Part shown: one piece after another, positions 9,667-17,856 of the stretch
Layout of the letters: every line of letters begins with the position of its first letter
Numbering within the stretch: the first letter of the stretch is position 1
NCBI RefSeq assembly: GCF_010882175.1
Contig: NZ_WKLH01000001.1
Location: 1,195,464-1,259,463 of the forward strand
DNA length: 64,000 bases
Reading direction: 5' to 3'
Source: Mangrovibacterium lignilyticum
GTDB lineage: Bacteria > Bacteroidota > Bacteroidia > Bacteroidales > Prolixibacteraceae
Made by a program: the position numbers and the translations under genes
Notes under the pieces: model-generated
The model's input: the letters and a program-made list of their open reading frames with translations, nothing else
What the model was told of the DNA's origin: nothing
Databases searched by the model: none

Positions 9667-10659
9667 TTATTTTTTATAGATATTGATAATGTCCTTCTGA
9701 TTTGATTTTGACAGATATTCTGTCCGAATAGGCGCTAAAAATTCGAACGCCTGAATAATCTGCTGAACCGGCTTATTCCGCAAAACAGTTCCGGTGATTT
9801 TATAATCAACCAGCGAAGGGTCCTGAATTTTTATTTGAACATTATACCAACGTTCCAGTTTTTGAGCAATTTCACCCAGCGATTCACCCTTGAACTCAAG
9901 TGTGCCATCTTTCCAGTTGGTATAATAATGGGTATCCACTTTTTTGACTACCAGCTTATTGGACTCCTGGTCCAGTTTGGCCATTTCCCCGGGAACTAAT
10001 CTCGCAATCCCAGTTCCGTTCATCTGATTGAGTTGAACGCTCCCCTTTTCCAACACAACAGCTACGTTCGGATCATCGGTGTAAGCCGAAACATTAAACG
10101 ATGTTCCCAGCACCTCAACTTCCATTTTACGCATCCTAACTTTAAAAGGGAGCTCTGCGTTGTGAGCTACCTCAAAATAGGCCTCACCCTCCAGGTACAC
10201 ATCGCGGACGTTCTGATTAAACTCTTTCGGATACTTTAACCGACTACCCGAATTCAACCAGACTTCGGTACCATCAAACAGGAAAAGGTGTCCCATCTGC
10301 CCGTCCATCACTTCTATTTCAGCATATTGGTTGCTGGTGTTTTCGCTTGTCTGCATCTGCAGGAGATATCCTACAAAAAGACTGACGACAATGATCGCTG
10401 CGTATTTAAAGGTGTTAAGGGTGATTTTACGAACTTGACCGTTGCGGATTTGCTGCCGGATAGCTAGCCAGGATGCACCTTGATTGGGAGTAGCCAGATG
10501 ACTTAGTTCATCCAATCCTTTTTTAATTTTACCTGATAGTGCCCAATCATCCGGATTTTCCTTCTGATGCTGTTCCAGGGCGGCTAACTCATCGTCAGAG
10601 AGTTCATGTTGATGCTTAGCAGCAAAAAGTTCCCAATTTGTAGGTTTGTTCTTATCCAT
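9667..10659 (-). CDS. FecR-family anti-sigma factor (DUF4974)
   Basis: Inner-membrane anti-sigma regulator, 330 aa. A cytoplasmic N-terminal part (1-80) would hold the sigma factor. One transmembrane helix follows (84-101, YAAIIVVSLFVGYLL), then a periplasmic FecR domain (about 115-210, with DGTEVWLNSGSRLKYP and LEGEAYFEV). The C-terminal DUF4974/STN-interacting domain (about 255-325) contains LGEIAQKLERWYNV. It lies 78 bp downstream of the ECF sigma gene and 96 bp upstream of the STN-bearing susC, the standard trans-envelope signalling cassette. The signal would be import of the PUL substrate. Confidence 0.95.
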   Translation of the reverse strand: MDKNKPTNWELFAAKHQHELSDDELAALEQHQKENPDDWALSGKIKKGLDELSHLATPNQGASWLAIRQQIRNGQVRKITLNTFKYAAIIVVSLFVGYLLQMQTSENTSNQYAEIEVMDGQMGHLFLFDGTEVWLNSGSRLKYPKEFNQNVRDVYLEGEAYFEVAHNAELPFKVRMRKMEVEVLGTSFNVSAYTDDPNVAVVLEKGSVQLNQMNGTGIARLVPGEMAKLDQESNKLVVKKVDTHYYTNWKDGTLEFKGESLGEIAQKLERWYNVQIKIQDPSLVDYKITGTVLRNKPVQQIIQAFEFLAPIRTEYLSKSNQKDIINIYKK

Positions 10660-10737
10660 CGGTTCGTCGTTCTATTACTATGACGAAGAAAGATCGAAAA
10701 CAGGGTGACAGGAAAATGATTTTTTTTTTGAATTTTC

Positions 10738-11301
10738 CTATTCTTCCGAAAAGCAGACGGTCAAAAACAAGAAAAAACGCTTAGCCCCAATCTCCTCTTT
10801 TAAAAACTGATAGGCACGTCCCATCTGCGTTTTCACCGTATTGACGGAGATATTCAAATTTTGAGCCACTTGTTTGTAGGTCATCGACTGAAAGGCGGCC
10901 AACTCTAATATTTGCCGGCGCTGATCAGGCAACTTAGCAATCGCCCGATATAAAACAGCATAGAATTCATGTTGATTGATTTCTTCCTCCGTAGGAATTT
11001 CAGGAATCTCGTCGGTCGTTGCGATAAGCCTGTTTTTATCGGAACGGATATAGTCCACCACCTGGTTGCGAACCATAAAATACAGGTAGGCCTTAACCGA
11101 TTGATGGATCTCAATACTTTTTCGCTGTTCCCACAAACGCAAAAAACAATTCGAAACTAATTCCTCGGAAACAGGCAACTGGTGCAACGATTTATCGGCA
11201 AAATTGCAAAGTGAAAAAAAATACCGATCGTGTAAAAGCCTGAGTGCCTTCACCTCTCCGTTTCTTATTTCAGCCCAAATTTCCTGATCAGTTTGTTGCA
11301 T
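10738..11301 (-). CDS. ECF RNA polymerase sigma factor (sigma-70 family)
   Basis: ECF sigma factor of 187 aa when started at ATG 11301 (MQQTDQEIW). A longer reading from TTG at 11322 is rejected because that codon overlaps a -7 promoter box. Region 2 (about 15-85) contains LHDRYFFSLCNFA and CFLRLWEQR. Region 4 (about 125-170) contains LPDQRRQILELAAFQ and the HTH YKQVAQNLNISVNTVKTQM. It heads the sigma-fecR-susC-susD operon and should activate that operon when FecR receives the signal from the STN domain of SusC. Confidence 0.94.
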   Translation of the reverse strand: MQQTDQEIWAEIRNGEVKALRLLHDRYFFSLCNFADKSLHQLPVSEELVSNCFLRLWEQRKSIEIHQSVKAYLYFMVRNQVVDYIRSDKNRLIATTDEIPEIPTEEEINQHEFYAVLYRAIAKLPDQRRQILELAAFQSMTYKQVAQNLNISVNTVKTQMGRAYQFLKEEIGAKRFFLFLTVCFSEE

Positions 11302-11319
11302 AAGTCTTTGCTGGTAACA

Positions 11320-11327
11320 CAAAAGTA
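11320..11327 (-). promoter_or_regulatory. Promoter -7 box upstream of the ECF sigma gene
   Basis: TACTTTTG on the minus strand matches TAnnTTTG and lies 19 bp before the ATG at 11301. No clear -33 TTTG is present at the right distance. Confidence 0.5.
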
Positions 11328-11843
11328 AAGATTACTTTTAAAAACACATCAGAACAACTATTTAATGTTACAGAAACAAATCGAATTCAGCAAGCCTCCT
11401 GGTTCCGGTAAACCCGGCTCTATTTCAGAATTCGTCGAGTCGAAAACAGATTCCTCTAATTTTGACAGACATTTATTAAAGCTGCACGAGTCCTCTATTT
11501 GACTCATCAGACAAACATGCACACGAACAAGATCGTCAGCTATTTCTTTTGAATGCCAAGTATGGTCAATGAAGAAAAGGGTGGCCTTGGATTTCTTCCC
11601 TTTTGTTGTTTCAAATTGAACCACCTAAATGTTCGGATGTAATTATCGACGGACTCGCAGGCTTTTCGTTCCCCTCTCTATGCAACGAAAAAGAAAGGGT
11701 ATCGCCGGAAAGCCCGGTTAGAGTCGCAAAGAACAAGCATCAAAAGCACAATCAAACCCATACATACTTCTATGCATCTGCTATTTAACTTGATTCTTAA
11801 CAGTATTTGAATTAACTTATCTACCGTTAAAATTGCCTATCCT
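11328..11843. other. Intergenic region between divergent ECF sigma and Crp-like genes
   Basis: About 515 bp without a convincing gene. A GTG-started 88-aa frame on the minus strand (11358-11624) has no recognizable features and is not called. The region presumably holds regulatory sequence for the PUL and for the Crp-like gene, but no clear operator or repeat was seen. Confidence 0.4.
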
Positions 11844-12422
11844 ATGATCAACCTGATATCAATCGCTGATTTCCTCCGTCAATTCGGGGATTTTGAGAAT
11901 AATGACTTGATTTATATTGCCAGTAAAATCGAAGAGTTCGATTTGAAAGCAGAGACCTGTCACCTGCAATCGCCTGTTCCGGCTTGCCGAATTAATTATT
12001 TGGTTGGTGGTATAATTGGTACTTTTTGTATTGACACGGATGGTAATGAATGTCTTCGTCACTTTATTCCGGAGAAACACTTTTTCACCGATCCCGACGG
12101 CTTTTTACCGGGGCGGTATGCCACATATACCTTTCGCGCCCTCACCGACTGCCAGGTACTGAGCATGAGTGCAACCAATGTGCTCGCCTTGATTGCCGAA
12201 ATCCCTAACCTGGAAAAATTTTATCGTAACATCCGGGAACAAAGCTTGCTCGATCTGCTGAAAAGCTACGAATTTGTACGCACCGGAACAGCCGCAGAAC
12301 AATACCAGCGCTTACTCATCTGTCATCCCGAAATCATCCGCAGTGTTTGGTACAAACACACTGCCGACTTCCTTGGAATTACACCTCAATCACTCAGCCG
12401 AATACGACATTTTCGACAATGA
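11844..12422 (+). CDS. Crp/Fnr-family transcriptional regulator, cyclic nucleotide-binding type
   Basis: Regulator of 192 aa. The N-terminal cNMP-binding beta-roll (about 1-120) contains VGGIIGTFCIDTDGNECLRHFIPEKHFF. A dimerization helix and a minimal C-terminal helix-turn-helix (about 150-192, QRLLICHPEIIRSVWYKHTADFLGITPQSLSRIR) follow. The protein stops just after the recognition helix, without the usual wing; this short form is common for Bacteroidota Crp/Fnr homologues. Arg/Ser residues typical of true cAMP binding are not evident, so the ligand is unknown. It reads divergently from the PUL regulator block and toward the repeat tract and FN3 gene. Confidence 0.88.
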   Translation: MINLISIADFLRQFGDFENNDLIYIASKIEEFDLKAETCHLQSPVPACRINYLVGGIIGTFCIDTDGNECLRHFIPEKHFFTDPDGFLPGRYATYTFRALTDCQVLSMSATNVLALIAEIPNLEKFYRNIREQSLLDLLKSYEFVRTGTAAEQYQRLLICHPEIIRSVWYKHTADFLGITPQSLSRIRHFRQ

Positions 12423-12446
12423 TTTTTTAACCTAAGGTAAAAAATC
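12421..12446. repeat. Imperfect palindrome at the end of the Crp-like gene
   Basis: GATTTTTTA (12421-12429) and TAAAAAATC (12438-12446) are complementary, with near-complementary ACC/GGT inside. It overlaps the stop codon of the Crp-like gene. It could act as a bidirectional terminator or a binding site. Confidence 0.4.
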
Positions 12447-12489
12447 TTTCAGTGGGTTATCCGAAATTTACAGTATCAATAATCAACCC

Positions 12490-13146
12490 ATGAAATTCAT
12501 CTTCTGTTTCTCCTTTTGCAAGCCTCTCTTCAGCCGATTGACCGGCATCCGATTAACTGATCAGCCGTTGTCAGGCTCCCGGGCTAAAAAGCAATTGACT
12601 TCCCCGCCCTTTTCTGAAACGGTTGCCGATGAAATTTCAAAACCCGACGACTTCCGGTCAACTCATCCGAATGACAACAAACAGTGCAGTCAAAAGCACA
12701 AAACTGACATTCACTTGTATTTAATTTGCCGTCACGTATTCAAATACAGCATTCGCTTGATCGAAAATCAGGCTATTTCTTGCAAACAATACAGCATTGT
12801 TCTCAAACAATGTGCTATTGTTGTCAAACAATACGGCGGTTCCCGGAAACAAAACACCATTGTTTCCAACCAATACGGCATTGTTTCCAAACGTGACCGT
12901 GTTGTTTATTCCTTTCGCGCGCAATCCCAGCCTTTTCGACCAGTCTTCCTACCAGCTGTCACTCATTCAAAAAGCTTAGTTGACCGGGCTTTCCAATGGC
13001 TGTGGGTACCTGGCTTAAGTTGCCGGGGACTTTCGAACTGCAGAGGACAATACAGCCCATTGACGACGACTTATTTTCGGTATCCAAAAGCTTCTTTCTT
13101 CTACTTTATACTAACCTTAATACCTTATAAAAATGACAATGAGTAA
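12490..13146 (+). CDS. Doubtful ORF containing heptad repeats (possibly non-coding)
   Basis: A 218-aa frame starting MKFIFCFSFC with no recognizable domain. Residues 85-140 consist of seven-residue repeats (KQYSIVL, KQCAIVV, KQYGGSR, KQNTIVS, NQYGIVS, KRDRVVY) encoded by the 21-bp tandem repeats described separately. The 3' end overlaps the FN3 gene start by 14 bp. The composition outside the repeats (Ser, Pro, Arg and Cys scattered) looks unlike a folded protein. Because the repeat unit is a multiple of three, every frame across the tract stays open, so openness is weak evidence. Expression is uncertain. Confidence 0.25.
   Translation: MKFIFCFSFCKPLFSRLTGIRLTDQPLSGSRAKKQLTSPPFSETVADEISKPDDFRSTHPNDNKQCSQKHKTDIHLYLICRHVFKYSIRLIENQAISCKQYSIVLKQCAIVVKQYGGSRKQNTIVSNQYGIVSKRDRVVYSFRAQSQPFRPVFLPAVTHSKSLVDRAFQWLWVPGLSCRGLSNCRGQYSPLTTTYFRYPKASFFYFILTLIPYKNDNE
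12741..12908. repeat. Tandem array of eight degenerate 21-bp repeats
   Basis: Units begin at 12741, 12762, 12783, 12804, 12825, 12846, 12867 and 12888. The consensus is close to CAAACAATACGGCATTGTTTC (first 20 bases shown at positions 12783-12802 in variant form). Units 3-7 are most alike. Read on the minus strand each unit encodes roughly NN-A-V-L-F-x; on the plus strand K-Q-Y-x-I-V-x. Variation is spread over all codon positions, so neither frame is obviously under selection. It lies between the Crp-like gene and the FN3 gene. Confidence 0.85.
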
Positions 13147-13759
13147 AGTATCCATCGACTTTTCATCGGGCAAGTTTCCCGATGCTGACTTGAGTGTGAA
13201 AATCAACCAGATTCTGGATAAGATGACCGGCAACCTGACCTTTCCCGATCCTGTTCCCACATTGGATGCCATACGTGCAGCCAATGTCAGCTATTACCAG
13301 GCCCTCGACAATGTGAAAGATGGTAGTCGGGAGGATACAGTTATCAAAAACAACTTACGCAAAAGTCTGGAGGCCGACCTTCACCAGTTGGGCGACTATG
13401 TACAACGCATGAGCGGAGGCGATGAAGCACTGATATTAAGCAGTGGGTTCGATGTACATAAAAAGCATGAAGCCGTAGGTCCGCTGTCAAAAGCCACCAA
13501 CCTGGTGGTCAAACCGGGAAGCAATAAAGGCAGTATGGAACTGTCGTGCAATGTTGTTGACCATGCGACCTTCTATGTGTTCGAATACCACGAACTGCCC
13601 TCTGAAAATGCAAACGGATGGGTGCAAACCACCACAACCAAGCGCAAAGTGCTGCTTGATGGGCTGACAAGCGGAAAACAATATGCATTCCGCGTAGCAG
13701 GAGCCGGCTCAGACCCCTCCCGCAACTGGAGCGACGAAATAAACAGCTACGTCTTATAA
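13133..13759 (+). CDS. Small fibronectin type III domain protein
   Basis: A 208-aa protein without signal peptide or membrane segment. Residues 1-105 form a helical part (KINQILDKMTGNLTFPDPVPTLDAI, then NNLRKSLEADLHQLGDYVQRMSGGDEALILSSGF). From about 118 a fibronectin type III fold follows, with AFRVAGAGSDPSRNWSDEINSYVL at its end. This architecture matches a group of Bacteroidota proteins usually annotated only as fibronectin type III domain-containing; their function is unknown to me. An in-frame ATG at 13139 is an alternative start. It is followed by a strong terminator and so ends its transcription unit. Confidence 0.8.
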   Translation: MTMSKVSIDFSSGKFPDADLSVKINQILDKMTGNLTFPDPVPTLDAIRAANVSYYQALDNVKDGSREDTVIKNNLRKSLEADLHQLGDYVQRMSGGDEALILSSGFDVHKKHEAVGPLSKATNLVVKPGSNKGSMELSCNVVDHATFYVFEYHELPSENANGWVQTTTTKRKVLLDGLTSGKQYAFRVAGAGSDPSRNWSDEINSYVL

Positions 13760-13825
13760 ACACTTCTTCAAGATTTTTCGGCCGAGGACGATGCTTAAGC
13801 TTACCGGCCCGACAAAGCTCAAAGC

Positions 13826-13862
13826 AAAAAAGAGAATTGATGTATTTCAATTCTCTTTTTTT
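13826..13862 (+). terminator. Intrinsic terminator after the FN3 gene
   Basis: AGAGAATTG (13831-13839) pairs with CAATTCTCT (13848-13856), extended by flanking A and T runs. The T-run follows on the plus strand and the flanking A-run makes it potentially bidirectional. Confidence 0.88.
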
Positions 13863-14041
13863 AGTTTTGATTGCTTACAAGTTTCTCAACTCAAAAAATC
13901 ACTAATTGCCACATCCTTTAGCTACTATTCCTCAGGGTTTTCAATTCTGACGACTTTAACTGCGGATTTAAAATCAGGATAAACAGGAGTTGTAAACTGC
14001 AAACTAAATCGGATTGCCGGTCCAGCATTATCCAGGAGCGA

Positions 14042-14848
14042 CTATTCGCCCTTAAAGTCTTTCACAATCTCATTCACCCCTTCCAACACAAAATGCGGAC
14101 GGTAGGCAAACTCATTGATCGTTTCGCGGCTCGAGATTCCGGATAATACCAGACAGGTATCAATTTCGGCTTCAATGCCGGCCACAATATCGGTATCCAT
14201 CCGGTCGCCGATAATGATGGTATCCTCGCGTTGTACATTCAACTTTTTCAGGGCAATGCGCATCATCAGCGGGTTGGGTTTACCCACAAAATAGGCTTGC
14301 TTGCCCGTGGCCAGTTCAATGGGGGCAATCAATGCTTTGGTAGCCGGAGCAATGCCGTTCTCAATCGGACCGCTTAGATCAGGATTGGTACCAATCAATT
14401 TGGCTCCGCGCGCCACCAGGTTTACAGCCTTTTCGATCACCTCGTAACTGTACGACCGGGCTTCACCCATGACCACATAATCAGGATCAATGTTATTGCT
14501 CGAATAGCCAACATTGTAAATTGCATTAATCAAACCGGCTTCACCAATAATATAGGCGCTGCCGTTGGGCCGCTGGCTTTGTAAAAAAGCAGCCGTTGCC
14601 AACGCACTGGTATAAAAGTGCTCCATGCCAACATCGAGCCCCATCCGTGACAATTTCCCCTGCAACTCTTTAATGGTTCGCTCGCTGGAGTTGGTCAGAA
14701 AAACAAACTTCTTGTTTTCAGCTTGTAACCACGATACAAATTCTTTCACGCCATCAAGGATCTTATTGCCGTGATAGATAACGCCATCCATATCGCAAAT
14801 GAAACCTGATTTATTCCGTATTTTCTCAATAATTGACTGATCGATCAT
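14042..14848 (-). CDS. HAD-IIA (NagD-like) sugar-phosphate phosphatase
   Basis: Cytoplasmic HAD hydrolase, 268 aa, near full family length. Motif I is CDMDGV (Asp19 nucleophile, Asp21). Motif II is FLTNSS (Thr52), motif III Lys is in FVGKPNP, and motif IV is IGDRMDTD. The cap between motifs II and III is of the C2a type, placing it with NagD/p-nitrophenylphosphatase/4-nitrophenyl and phosphoglycolate phosphatase-like proteins. Substrate is not determined; NagD enzymes act on nucleoside and sugar monophosphates. It stands alone on the minus strand. Confidence 0.9.
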   Translation of the reverse strand: MIDQSIIEKIRNKSGFICDMDGVIYHGNKILDGVKEFVSWLQAENKKFVFLTNSSERTIKELQGKLSRMGLDVGMEHFYTSALATAAFLQSQRPNGSAYIIGEAGLINAIYNVGYSSNNIDPDYVVMGEARSYSYEVIEKAVNLVARGAKLIGTNPDLSGPIENGIAPATKALIAPIELATGKQAYFVGKPNPLMMRIALKKLNVQREDTIIIGDRMDTDIVAGIEAEIDTCLVLSGISSRETINEFAYRPHFVLEGVNEIVKDFKGE

Positions 14849-15092
14849 AACTTGATTTTTGACTAATTTTTCGAGCCTTAAAGTACAACCTTTACAGCGA
14901 TAAAAGTTCCTGACACCGCTGTTTTTCTGATTAAACTACGATCTGTCAAAACTAAATTACAACCCGTGCAGCTGCCTTTGCGCGTCTTGATTTGTAATCC
15001 TGACCTTGTTAACAGCGGATTATAAATCGGCTTAACCGAAATACAAAACGGAATTACAAATCCGATCCGGCGAACATCCGGCACAAAAACAA

Positions 15093-15123
15093 AAAGCGAT
15101 CACATCAATGATGCAACCGCTTT
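15093..15123 (-). terminator. Intrinsic terminator after mtaB
   Basis: On the minus strand AAAGCGG, then TGCATCA paired with TGATGT, then CGCTTT closes the hairpin and is followed by TTTGTTTTTG. It is about 23 bp after the mtaB stop. Confidence 0.65.
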
Positions 15124-15145
15124 CTTAGATCTTTTCAATCGTTGA

Positions 15146-16447
15146 CTAACCGACTAATTCGCCGATCACCCGGGCATCTTCTCCCCGACCTTCAACTTTC
15201 ACTAATTTCACCCTGGCAAAGGTATTCTTCTCCAATCCTTCCGCTTTAAAATGAACCGGAATGTAATGTTCACCGTAACCATTGGCAACCTGCTGCTTGT
15301 TGATTCCTTCAATCAAAACAGTTTCGGTTTTTCCAAGGAATGAATTCAGGTAACGATCACGACTGTCTTCTGAAGCTTCGCGAATTCGGGTTGAACGTTC
15401 CGTTTTAATTTTATCGGGAATGTGGTTATCCATGCGTTCGGCACGGGTACCCTTACGAACCGAATATTTAAAGGTATGCACATGTCCGAAATTATAGCGG
15501 TTCACCGCATCGATGCTTTCCTGAAAATCATCTTCCGATTCATCAGGGAAACCAACAATCAGGTCGGTGGTGAAATTGAAATCGGGATATTGTGCACGGA
15601 AAAGGTTCACGGTGTGTTCAAACTGCTTTAAATCGTACATGCGGCGCATGCGAAGCAACACTTTATCGGATCCACTTTGCAAACATAAATGCAGGTGTGG
15701 GGTCATTCTCGGATGACTAAACAACTTCACAAAATCGTCGCCAAAACCATCCGGCTCCAACGAAGAGATCCGAACGCGAAAATCTCCTTCAACACTTAAG
15801 ATCGCTTCCAGTACATCTTCAAAACGTTTGTCTTCCCATTCGTAACGACCAATGTTCACGCCGGTAATCACCAGCTCTTTGAAACCATTGGCCAGGGTAT
15901 TCTTGACATTCTCTATAATCTGCGGTAAGGGACGGCTCACGGCGCGACCACGTACCGTTGGAATGATACAAAACGTACAAAAATTGTCGCAACCATCCTG
16001 AATCTTGATGGCACTACGGGTATGGAGGCTTTTGTCAACCACCTGGTAGCTGAACACATCAGCATGCAGTTTTTCGGGGTGAATGAGTTCACCACCAAAA
16101 TGGCCGTCAACCAAATTTAAAATTGAGCCTTTGCGGTTGTTTTCAACCACATAGGTAATCTTGTCTTCCCCTTCGAGCTTTTCCTTATAATTGTTAGCCA
16201 TGCAACCGGTCACCACAACCACCGAACCTTTGTTGTTCCGGGCAGCCTGGCTAATGGTGTTGCGCGACTTTTGATCGCTCTGGTTAGTTACCGTGCAGGT
16301 ATTTACCACCACCACATCGGCATGTTCTTTAAAATCGACCACTTCGTAACCGGCTTTATCAAAATCAGAAACCAAGGCATCGGTTTCGTATTGATTCAAG
16401 CGGCATCCGAGCGTTTTAAAGGCTATTTTTTTCTTTGCTGAATTCAT
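15146..16447 (-). CDS. mtaB: tRNA t6A37 methylthiotransferase MtaB
   Basis: Radical-SAM methylthiotransferase of 433 aa that converts t6A37 to ms2t6A37 in tRNAs reading ANN codons. The N-terminal UPF0004 domain supplies the three ligands of the auxiliary cluster: Cys15 (TLGCRLNQYE), Cys51 (VNTCTVTN) and Cys82 (VTGCMA). The radical SAM triad is Cys153-Cys157-Cys160 (CDNFCTFC). A C-terminal TRAM domain follows (from about 365). TLGCRLNQ and NTCTVTN are the usual MtaB variants, separating it from MiaB and RimO. Its ATG overlaps the TGA of the upstream MiaB-like gene by four bases (ATGA), so the two are translationally coupled. Confidence 0.93.
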   Translation of the reverse strand: MNSAKKKIAFKTLGCRLNQYETDALVSDFDKAGYEVVDFKEHADVVVVNTCTVTNQSDQKSRNTISQAARNNKGSVVVVTGCMANNYKEKLEGEDKITYVVENNRKGSILNLVDGHFGGELIHPEKLHADVFSYQVVDKSLHTRSAIKIQDGCDNFCTFCIIPTVRGRAVSRPLPQIIENVKNTLANGFKELVITGVNIGRYEWEDKRFEDVLEAILSVEGDFRVRISSLEPDGFGDDFVKLFSHPRMTPHLHLCLQSGSDKVLLRMRRMYDLKQFEHTVNLFRAQYPDFNFTTDLIVGFPDESEDDFQESIDAVNRYNFGHVHTFKYSVRKGTRAERMDNHIPDKIKTERSTRIREASEDSRDRYLNSFLGKTETVLIEGINKQQVANGYGEHYIPVHFKAEGLEKNTFARVKLVKVEGRGEDARVIGELVG

Positions 16448-17796
16448 TCGTTGATTGTTTCTTCCTGCAAAACCAATTCCCCACTCATTGAAAAATCCGC
16501 AGCTGTCGTAATTTTTACATCCACGATTTTCCCCATCAACTCCGGAGCTTTCCGGTCTAAACGAACATTGATCTTTCCTTCGGTCAAGCCGGTTGACAAT
16601 CCGGTCTTCCGATCGGTTCCGTTTACCAACAACCGAATGGTTTTCCCAACCATGCTTTCGTTGTATTCCTTGGTATATATTTTCATCACCTCCGACAAGG
16701 CGTGATAACGTTCTTTTTTGACATCCTGCGATACTTCATCCTGCCAACGGTAGCTCGCTGCTCCCGGACGTGGTGAGTACATCGCGATGTAAGCCATATT
16801 GAATTTGAATTCGTGGAAGGCAACCTCGGTATTTTTATAGGCTGCATCATCTTCAGCCGTAAAACCGACAATGATATCAGTAAACAAAGTTGCTTGTGGA
16901 ATCAACTCGCGAATGTCAGCTACAATCCGACGGTACTTGTCCATGGAGTGACGGCGGTTCATCTTAATCAGCACTTTCTCGTCACCACTTTGCATGGGCA
17001 AGTGAATCTGCTTGGCCAGGCAAGGATATTCCGAAATCACCTCAATGACGTCGCGGGTCATATCGTGCGGATGCGGCGAAGTGAAATACACCCAGAATTC
17101 TTCATTCGACTGTTTTCCGTATTCACCAATCTCGCGCAGCAGTTGTGCAAACGTAATTTCTTCCCCTTTTTTATCCAGACCATAAGAATTCACATTCTGC
17201 CCCAGCAGCGTGATTGATTTATAACCTTGATTAACCAGGTGGCGCACTTCGTCTACAATATCGACAGACGGACGCGAAACTTCCCGGCCACGTGTATAAG
17301 GCACCGCACAGAAGGTACAAAACTTGTCGCAACCGTTTTGGATCGGCACAAAGGCTTCGTAAGTCGATTCGTATTTCGGTTTGATCTGCCACAAATCAAC
17401 GATATGTTCATTTTTCGGCATGACTGGCTTTGGCGTCTGTAACGAAGCCGCATTCACAACTCCGTAGTTACGGATCATATCCGGGAACTGACTTAGCTCG
17501 CTCATCGGGAAGATCAGGTCGAACTGCTTCAACAGCTTTTCTTTGTCAGCTGCCAACACGCATCCCGACAAAAAAGTAATCAGGTTGCGCTTATTTTTTT
17601 CCTTATTCCATTGGGAGATCTTGTTGTACACCTTGTCGATCGGCTTTTGCCGAACCGAACAAGCCAACATGCCTAACAAATTGGCTTCTTCCTCTTTATC
17701 CGTCCGTTCGTAGCCCATTTGTTCCAACACAGCTGAAACACGTTCGCTGTCGGACAAATTCATTTGGCATCCCAATGTAATTAAGTGATATTTCAT
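16444..17796 (-). CDS. MiaB-like radical SAM tRNA methylthiotransferase, divergent type
   Basis: Methylthiotransferase-family protein of 450 aa, started at ATG 17796 (MKYHLITLGCQMN); a GTG at 17835 would add 13 unconserved residues. The auxiliary cluster ligands are Cys10, Cys46 and Cys79. The radical SAM motif CDKFCTFC has Cys156, Cys160 and Cys163, followed by YTRGREVSRP as in MiaB. A C-terminal TRAM domain is present. The second ligand sits in LLGMLACSVRQKPIDK rather than the NTCSVRENAEQK form of typical MiaB. From memory this resembles MiaB-like proteins of Patescibacteria/CPR genomes. It probably modifies i6A37 of tRNA, but it may be an additional paralogue. It forms a two-gene operon with mtaB. 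Confidence 0.85.
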   Translation of the reverse strand: MKYHLITLGCQMNLSDSERVSAVLEQMGYERTDKEEEANLLGMLACSVRQKPIDKVYNKISQWNKEKNKRNLITFLSGCVLAADKEKLLKQFDLIFPMSELSQFPDMIRNYGVVNAASLQTPKPVMPKNEHIVDLWQIKPKYESTYEAFVPIQNGCDKFCTFCAVPYTRGREVSRPSVDIVDEVRHLVNQGYKSITLLGQNVNSYGLDKKGEEITFAQLLREIGEYGKQSNEEFWVYFTSPHPHDMTRDVIEVISEYPCLAKQIHLPMQSGDEKVLIKMNRRHSMDKYRRIVADIRELIPQATLFTDIIVGFTAEDDAAYKNTEVAFHEFKFNMAYIAMYSPRPGAASYRWQDEVSQDVKKERYHALSEVMKIYTKEYNESMVGKTIRLLVNGTDRKTGLSTGLTEGKINVRLDRKAPELMGKIVDVKITTAADFSMSGELVLQEETINE

Positions 17797-17856
17797 CTTT
17801 TTAGTTTCAACGTAATCAATACAGTAGATACGCACCGCCGTGCTTATCTACTACGA

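Noticed and set aside
11358-11624. 88-aa frame on the minus strand between the sigma and Crp-like genes
   Set aside because: It begins with GTG, has no recognizable domain or promoter, and its composition looks random.
12721-12924. 67-aa minus-strand frame made of NNAVLF repeats
   Set aside because: It starts with TTG and consists almost only of the 21-bp repeats, which keep every frame open; recorded as a repeat instead.
14878-15084. 68-aa minus-strand frame between the HAD phosphatase and mtaB
   Set aside because: No start context, no recognizable features; it looks like chance.
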